Shown here piece after piece: positions 6,638 through 9,438 of a DNA stretch of 9,438 nt. The stretch comes from CAYYAU01 sp964469765 [NCBI: uncultured Clostridia bacterium] (GTDB taxonomy: Bacteria > UBA6262 > WVXT01 > CAYYAU01), in the NCBI GenBank assembly GCA_964469765.1, contig CAYYAU010000027.1, positions 1 to 9,438 of the forward strand. The letters are read 5' to 3'. Position 1 is the stretch's first letter. Each line of letters starts with the position of its first letter. The position numbers and the translations under genes are program-made. The notes under the pieces were generated by a model. It saw only the letters and a program-made list of their open reading frames with translations, made no database searches and was not told the origin of the DNA.

Positions 6638-9085
6638 CTATTCAACAACAATATTAATTAATTTTTGTGGAACATAGATAGTATTTTTTATTTTTTTACC
6701 ATTTATATATTTTTTAACCTTTTCTTCTTCTAAAACCTTTTCTAAAATTCTTTCTTTACTCCACCGAACATTAATATTAACTCTGTGTCTTAATTTACCA
6801 TTTATCTGTATAACAATCAATCTTTCTTTTATCTTTAATAATTCGGGATTGTAGTGTGGCCATTGTTGTTTTGCTAACATCAGTGGTTCGCCAATCATTT
6901 CCCACAGTTCTTCACATATATGGGGAGCAAAAGGATAAAGTATTTTTATTAAGTTTTTATATATTTCCTTTAAACTAGAAGGGTTTAATTTAAAATAATT
7001 ACTTTGATAAAGCAGATTAACTACTTCCATAATAGCTGCAATAGCTGTATTAAATTGGAACCTCTTTATATCCTCTTCAACCTTTTTGATTGTAAAATGA
7101 ATCTTTACTTCAATTTTAGTTTTTTCATTAGCATCTTCATAATCAGCACTATGGGCATTTAGAATTTTAACACCTAATCTCCAAAACCTATTTAAGAATC
7201 TGAAACATCCATTTATACCTTTATCACTCCATTCTAAATCTCTTTCAGGTGGAGAGGCAAAAAGAATAAATAGTCTTATTGAATCAGCACCATACTTCTT
7301 AAGCATATCATCCACACTAACAACATTTCCTTTTGACTTAGACATCTTTGCTCCATTTTTTATAACCATCCCTTGACATAGAAGGTTGGAAAACGGTTCA
7401 GTTATATTTTTTAACAAACCGATATCCTTAAGTGCCCTTGCAAAAAACCTGCTATATAAAAGATGCATTATTGCATGTTCTATACCACCAATATACTGGT
7501 CAACGGGTAACCAGTATGCTGCTTTTTCCTTATCAAATGGAGCATCATTATAATGAGCAGAAGTATATCTATAAAAGTACCAGGATGAATCAAAGAATGT
7601 ATCCATAGTGTCTGTTTCTCTTTTCGCCTTTCCATTACATCTTGGGCAGACTGTATTTACAAACTCATCACAACTAAGTAAAGGATTACCTTTCCCAGTA
7701 AACTTTATATTATCAGGAATGGTTACTGGAAGGTCTTCAACTCTAACAGGTACAACTCCACATCTTTGGCAGTAGACTACTGGGATTGGGGTTCCCCAGT
7801 ATCTTTGACGAGAAATAAGCCAATCCCTTAAACGATACTGAACATCTTTTTTACCATATCCTTTTTCTTCTAAATACTTGGTAATTTTTTCCTTTGCAAT
7901 TTCAGAATCTAAACCACTAAATCTATCTGAGTTAATCATTACACCCGGTTCAACATATGCTTTAGTCAACTTAGAGGAAGGTAATTTCTGCTCCTTTGGA
8001 ATAATAACCTCTTTTATAGGTATATTATACTTCTTTGCAAACTCAAAATCTCTCTGGTCATGAGCAGGAACAGCCATAACAGCCCCTGTTCCATACTCTA
8101 ATAATACAAAATTAGCAATATAAATGGGAATCTCCTCTTTAGTTAAAGGATGAATAGCATAACTTCCAATAAACATTCCTTCCTTCTCTCTATCTTCAGA
8201 TGTTCTTGTAAATTTGTCTTCAATTACAACCTTATTTATGAACTTTCTTATTTTTTCTTCATTCTTTGTTCCTTGTATTAGTTCTAACACTAAAGGATGT
8301 TCAGGAGCAAATGTCAAAAATGTTACTCCATAAAGTGTATCAGGTCTTGTAGTAAACACAGGAATTTTTTTATTTATATCCTTTAATATAAATTCAACAA
8401 TTGTTCCTTCACTTTTTCCAATCCAGTTTTTTTGCATTATTTTTACTCTTTCTGGCCATCCTTTAAGCTTATTTATATCTTCTAAAAGTGATGCTGTGTA
8501 TTGAGTAATCTTAAGAAACCACTGTTCTAAACTCCTTATCTCAACAGAAGATGAACATCTCCAGCACTTTCCATCAATTACCTGTTCATTTGCTAAAACT
8601 GTTTTGCAATTAGGGCACCAATTGATTGGTGCTTTCTTTTTATAAGCTAAACCCTTCTCAAAAAACTTCAGAAAAATATATTGATTCCATTTATAGTATT
8701 CTGGTTCGCAAGTAATAACAAGTCTATCCCAGTCATAACTTAAACCTAACCGCTTTTGCTGAGTCATCATAGCCTTTATACAACTGTATGTCCATTCTCT
8801 TGGATGAATACCACTTTTTATTGCAGCATTCTCTGCAGGAAGACCCAATGAATCGTATCCCATTGGATAAAGAACATTGTATCCCTGCATACGTAAAAAT
8901 CGGGTTAATGTATCCCCAATAGCATAGTTCCTTGTGTGTCCCATATGCAAGTCACCACTTGGGTAAGGAAACATCTCCAGAAGATAAAACTTCTTATTAG
9001 AAGACTCTTCAGCCTTAAAAAGTTTCTTCTCTTCCCATATTTTCTGCCATTTTGTTTCAATTGTTTGAAAATCGTATTTGTCCAT
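6638..9085 (-). CDS. leuS: leucyl-tRNA synthetase
   Basis: LeuRS is a class Ia enzyme that charges tRNA-Leu with leucine and edits mischarged norvaline or isoleucine. All landmarks are present in 815 residues (E. coli 860): the HIGH motif as HMGH (47-50) and KMSKS (580-584). Zinc-type cysteines are C157, C160, C174, C177 in one pair of knuckles, and C439, C442, C480, C483 in another. The CP1 editing domain holds TTRPDTLYG (245-253) and GTGAVMAVPAHDQRD with D346, the amino-acid-binding Asp of the editing site, so editing should work. The tunnel segment DWLISRQRYWG (421-431), the anticodon-binding helical domain and the small C-terminal domain (from about 755) follow. It is the first gene of leuS-lptE-holA. 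No Shine-Dalgarno precedes the ATG; a heptanucleotide repeat occupies that place. MDKYDF is a normal N-terminus. Confidence 0.98.
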   Translation of the reverse strand: MDKYDFQTIETKWQKIWEEKKLFKAEESSNKKFYLLEMFPYPSGDLHMGHTRNYAIGDTLTRFLRMQGYNVLYPMGYDSLGLPAENAAIKSGIHPREWTYSCIKAMMTQQKRLGLSYDWDRLVITCEPEYYKWNQYIFLKFFEKGLAYKKKAPINWCPNCKTVLANEQVIDGKCWRCSSSVEIRSLEQWFLKITQYTASLLEDINKLKGWPERVKIMQKNWIGKSEGTIVEFILKDINKKIPVFTTRPDTLYGVTFLTFAPEHPLVLELIQGTKNEEKIRKFINKVVIEDKFTRTSEDREKEGMFIGSYAIHPLTKEEIPIYIANFVLLEYGTGAVMAVPAHDQRDFEFAKKYNIPIKEVIIPKEQKLPSSKLTKAYVEPGVMINSDRFSGLDSEIAKEKITKYLEEKGYGKKDVQYRLRDWLISRQRYWGTPIPVVYCQRCGVVPVRVEDLPVTIPDNIKFTGKGNPLLSCDEFVNTVCPRCNGKAKRETDTMDTFFDSSWYFYRYTSAHYNDAPFDKEKAAYWLPVDQYIGGIEHAIMHLLYSRFFARALKDIGLLKNITEPFSNLLCQGMVIKNGAKMSKSKGNVVSVDDMLKKYGADSIRLFILFASPPERDLEWSDKGINGCFRFLNRFWRLGVKILNAHSADYEDANEKTKIEVKIHFTIKKVEEDIKRFQFNTAIAAIMEVVNLLYQSNYFKLNPSSLKEIYKNLIKILYPFAPHICEELWEMIGEPLMLAKQQWPHYNPELLKIKERLIVIQINGKLRHRVNINVRWSKERILEKVLEEEKVKKYINGKKIKNTIYVPQKLINIVVE

Positions 9086-9090
9086 ATTTT

Positions 9091-9140
9091 TTTCGTATTT
9101 CGTATATCGTAGTTAGTATATCAAAAACGAGTATCAAGTA
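9091..9140. repeat. degenerate heptanucleotide repeat upstream of leuS
   Basis: Four units in perfect 7-base register, TTTCGTA, TTTCGTA, TATCGTA and GTTAGTA (9091-9118), are followed by less regular ones. The GTA ends fall at 9097, 9104, 9111, 9118, 9133 and 9140. In the leuS direction the unit reads roughly TACGAWA. The array begins 5 bases upstream of the leuS ATG, so it forms the leuS leader, leaving no ribosome binding site. The units are imperfect, which suggests an old tandem array or several sites for a DNA- or RNA-binding factor. I see no clear promoter in it. Confidence 0.55.
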
Positions 9141-9232
9141 TCCTGAAAATCATATGCTAAATCCAAAAGAGCCGGAGGTAAATCTGCCTCTGTTAGAAAC
9201 TTAACAACTACAGAAAAACCTGTAAAATTCAT
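9134..9232 (-). other. possible 32-codon open frame or gene remnant, doubtful
   Basis: A minus-strand frame starts with ATG at 9232-9230 and ends with TGA at 9136-9134, reading MNFTGFSVVVKFLTEADLPP and continuing to AYDFQDT. The composition looks protein-like (LTEADLPPALLDLAYDF), but there is no ribosome binding site and I recognise no family. The open frame extends upstream through the hairpin to a TAA. It could be a small gene, a remnant of a decayed gene, or chance. It lies 48 bases upstream of leuS. Confidence 0.15.
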
Positions 9233-9241
9233 TAAATTTAT

Positions 9242-9271
9242 TATTCTTACATTCTCAAGAATATAAGAATA
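9242..9271. terminator. long inverted repeat, possible terminator of the upstream gene
   Basis: Positions 9242-9255 pair with 9258-9271: TATTCTTA then ATTCT on the left, AGAAT then TAAGAATA on the right. This gives 13 of 14 possible pairs with a single C/A mismatch at 9250/9263 and CA at the centre. It starts 47 bases downstream of the stop of the minus-strand partial gene and upstream of leuS, the right place for a transcript end. No T run follows on either strand (AT-mixed sequence only), so it is not a canonical intrinsic terminator. It may instead stabilise an mRNA 3' end or bind a protein. Confidence 0.4.
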
Positions 9272-9318
9272 TTATTTCAGCCATTGAGATAAATCAAATC
9301 CATTTGTTGATTAACTGA

Positions 9319-9438
9319 TTAAAATCTTATTCCTGCATTTACTAAATACATATTTGAATCAGGATTATAACCTAACTGAATCTTTATTGGATGCTTTGGA
9401 TTAAGTTTGTTGTGCTCATTGATAAACTTACGAAGATC
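9319..9438 (-). CDS. C-terminal end of a probable outer-membrane beta-barrel protein (partial)
   Basis: The last 39 codons of a minus-strand gene are visible, from GAT at 9438 to TAA at 9321-9319; the rest lies beyond the window. The sequence ends MYLVNAGIRF. A terminal Phe with hydrophobic residues at every second position before it (I, A, V, Y) is the classical last-strand signal recognised by the BAM complex. The preceding segment PIKIQLGYN, a turn NPDSN and the final strand form a plausible beta hairpin. No family can be named from so little. The gene lies upstream of leuS on the same strand, 233 bases away and separated by an inverted repeat. Confidence 0.6.
   Translation of the reverse strand, partial: DLRKFINEHNKLNPKHPIKIQLGYNPDSNMYLVNAGIRF

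Larger units (their letters stand above)
9086..9318. other. non-coding region between the partial gene and leuS
   Basis: This 233-base stretch holds the heptanucleotide repeat, the doubtful short frame and the long inverted repeat described separately. There is also a small stem TACAG (9209-9213)/CTGTA (9220-9224). A promoter for leuS-lptE-holA is expected here. TATACT-like boxes occur on the minus strand near 9115-9120, but none has a -35 box at proper spacing, so I do not call one. No RNA gene or riboswitch pattern is recognised. Confidence 0.4.

Noticed and set aside
7878-8063. Plus-strand 61-codon frame inside leuS
   Set aside because: It is antisense to the LeuRS editing and catalytic region, which is plainly real.
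9091-9140. The heptad repeat as a CRISPR array
   Set aside because: The units are 7 bases long, adjacent and degenerate, without spacers or nearby cas genes.

Overview
The window is a 9.4 kb piece of an AT-rich (roughly one third G+C by eye), tightly packed bacterial chromosome. The genes point to a diderm bacterium that makes lipopolysaccharide: there is an LptE-type outer-membrane lipoprotein with a clear lipobox, a MurJ lipid II flippase, and the C-terminal end of a protein that finishes like an outer-membrane beta-barrel. TAA, TGA and TAG are all used as stops, so the standard genetic code applies. No single gene fixes the phylum. The linkage leuS-lptE-holA next to rpsT, the compactness and the AT bias would fit a little-studied diderm lineage (Omnitrophota-like groups come to mind), but that is inference.

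Layout. At the left edge a gene may start on the minus strand (ATG at 4-6 behind an AGGAG). Next come a minus-strand tRNA-Pro(UGG) and two divergent sigma70-type promoters, one for the tRNA and one for a plus-strand radical SAM protein (253-1692). That gene converges, with a 5-base gap, on the minus-strand pair murJ-uvrC, whose reading frames overlap by 4 bases (ATGA). A 115-base divergent intergenic region with a palindrome separates murJ from plus-strand rpsT. rpsT converges, with a 2-base gap, on the minus-strand run leuS-lptE-holA. Upstream of leuS lie a degenerate heptanucleotide repeat, a long AT-rich inverted repeat, and the 3' end of another minus-strand gene that continues beyond the window.

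Functions. Most genes are housekeeping: translation (tRNA-Pro, S20, leucyl-tRNA synthetase), replication (DNA polymerase III delta), envelope building (MurJ, LptE) and repair (UvrC). Two genes deserve attention. UvrC has all its catalytic residues but is only 434 residues long, lacking both the C-terminal helix-hairpin-helix domain and about 100 residues between the UVR motif and the RNase H-like domain. The radical SAM enzyme has extra C-terminal cysteines suggesting a second metal cluster, and no pathway neighbours that reveal its substrate.

I found no CRISPR array, insertion sequence, phage gene, toxin-antitoxin pair or defence module. This is mostly an ordinary core region; the interesting points are the short UvrC, the radical SAM enzyme and the non-coding repeats near leuS.
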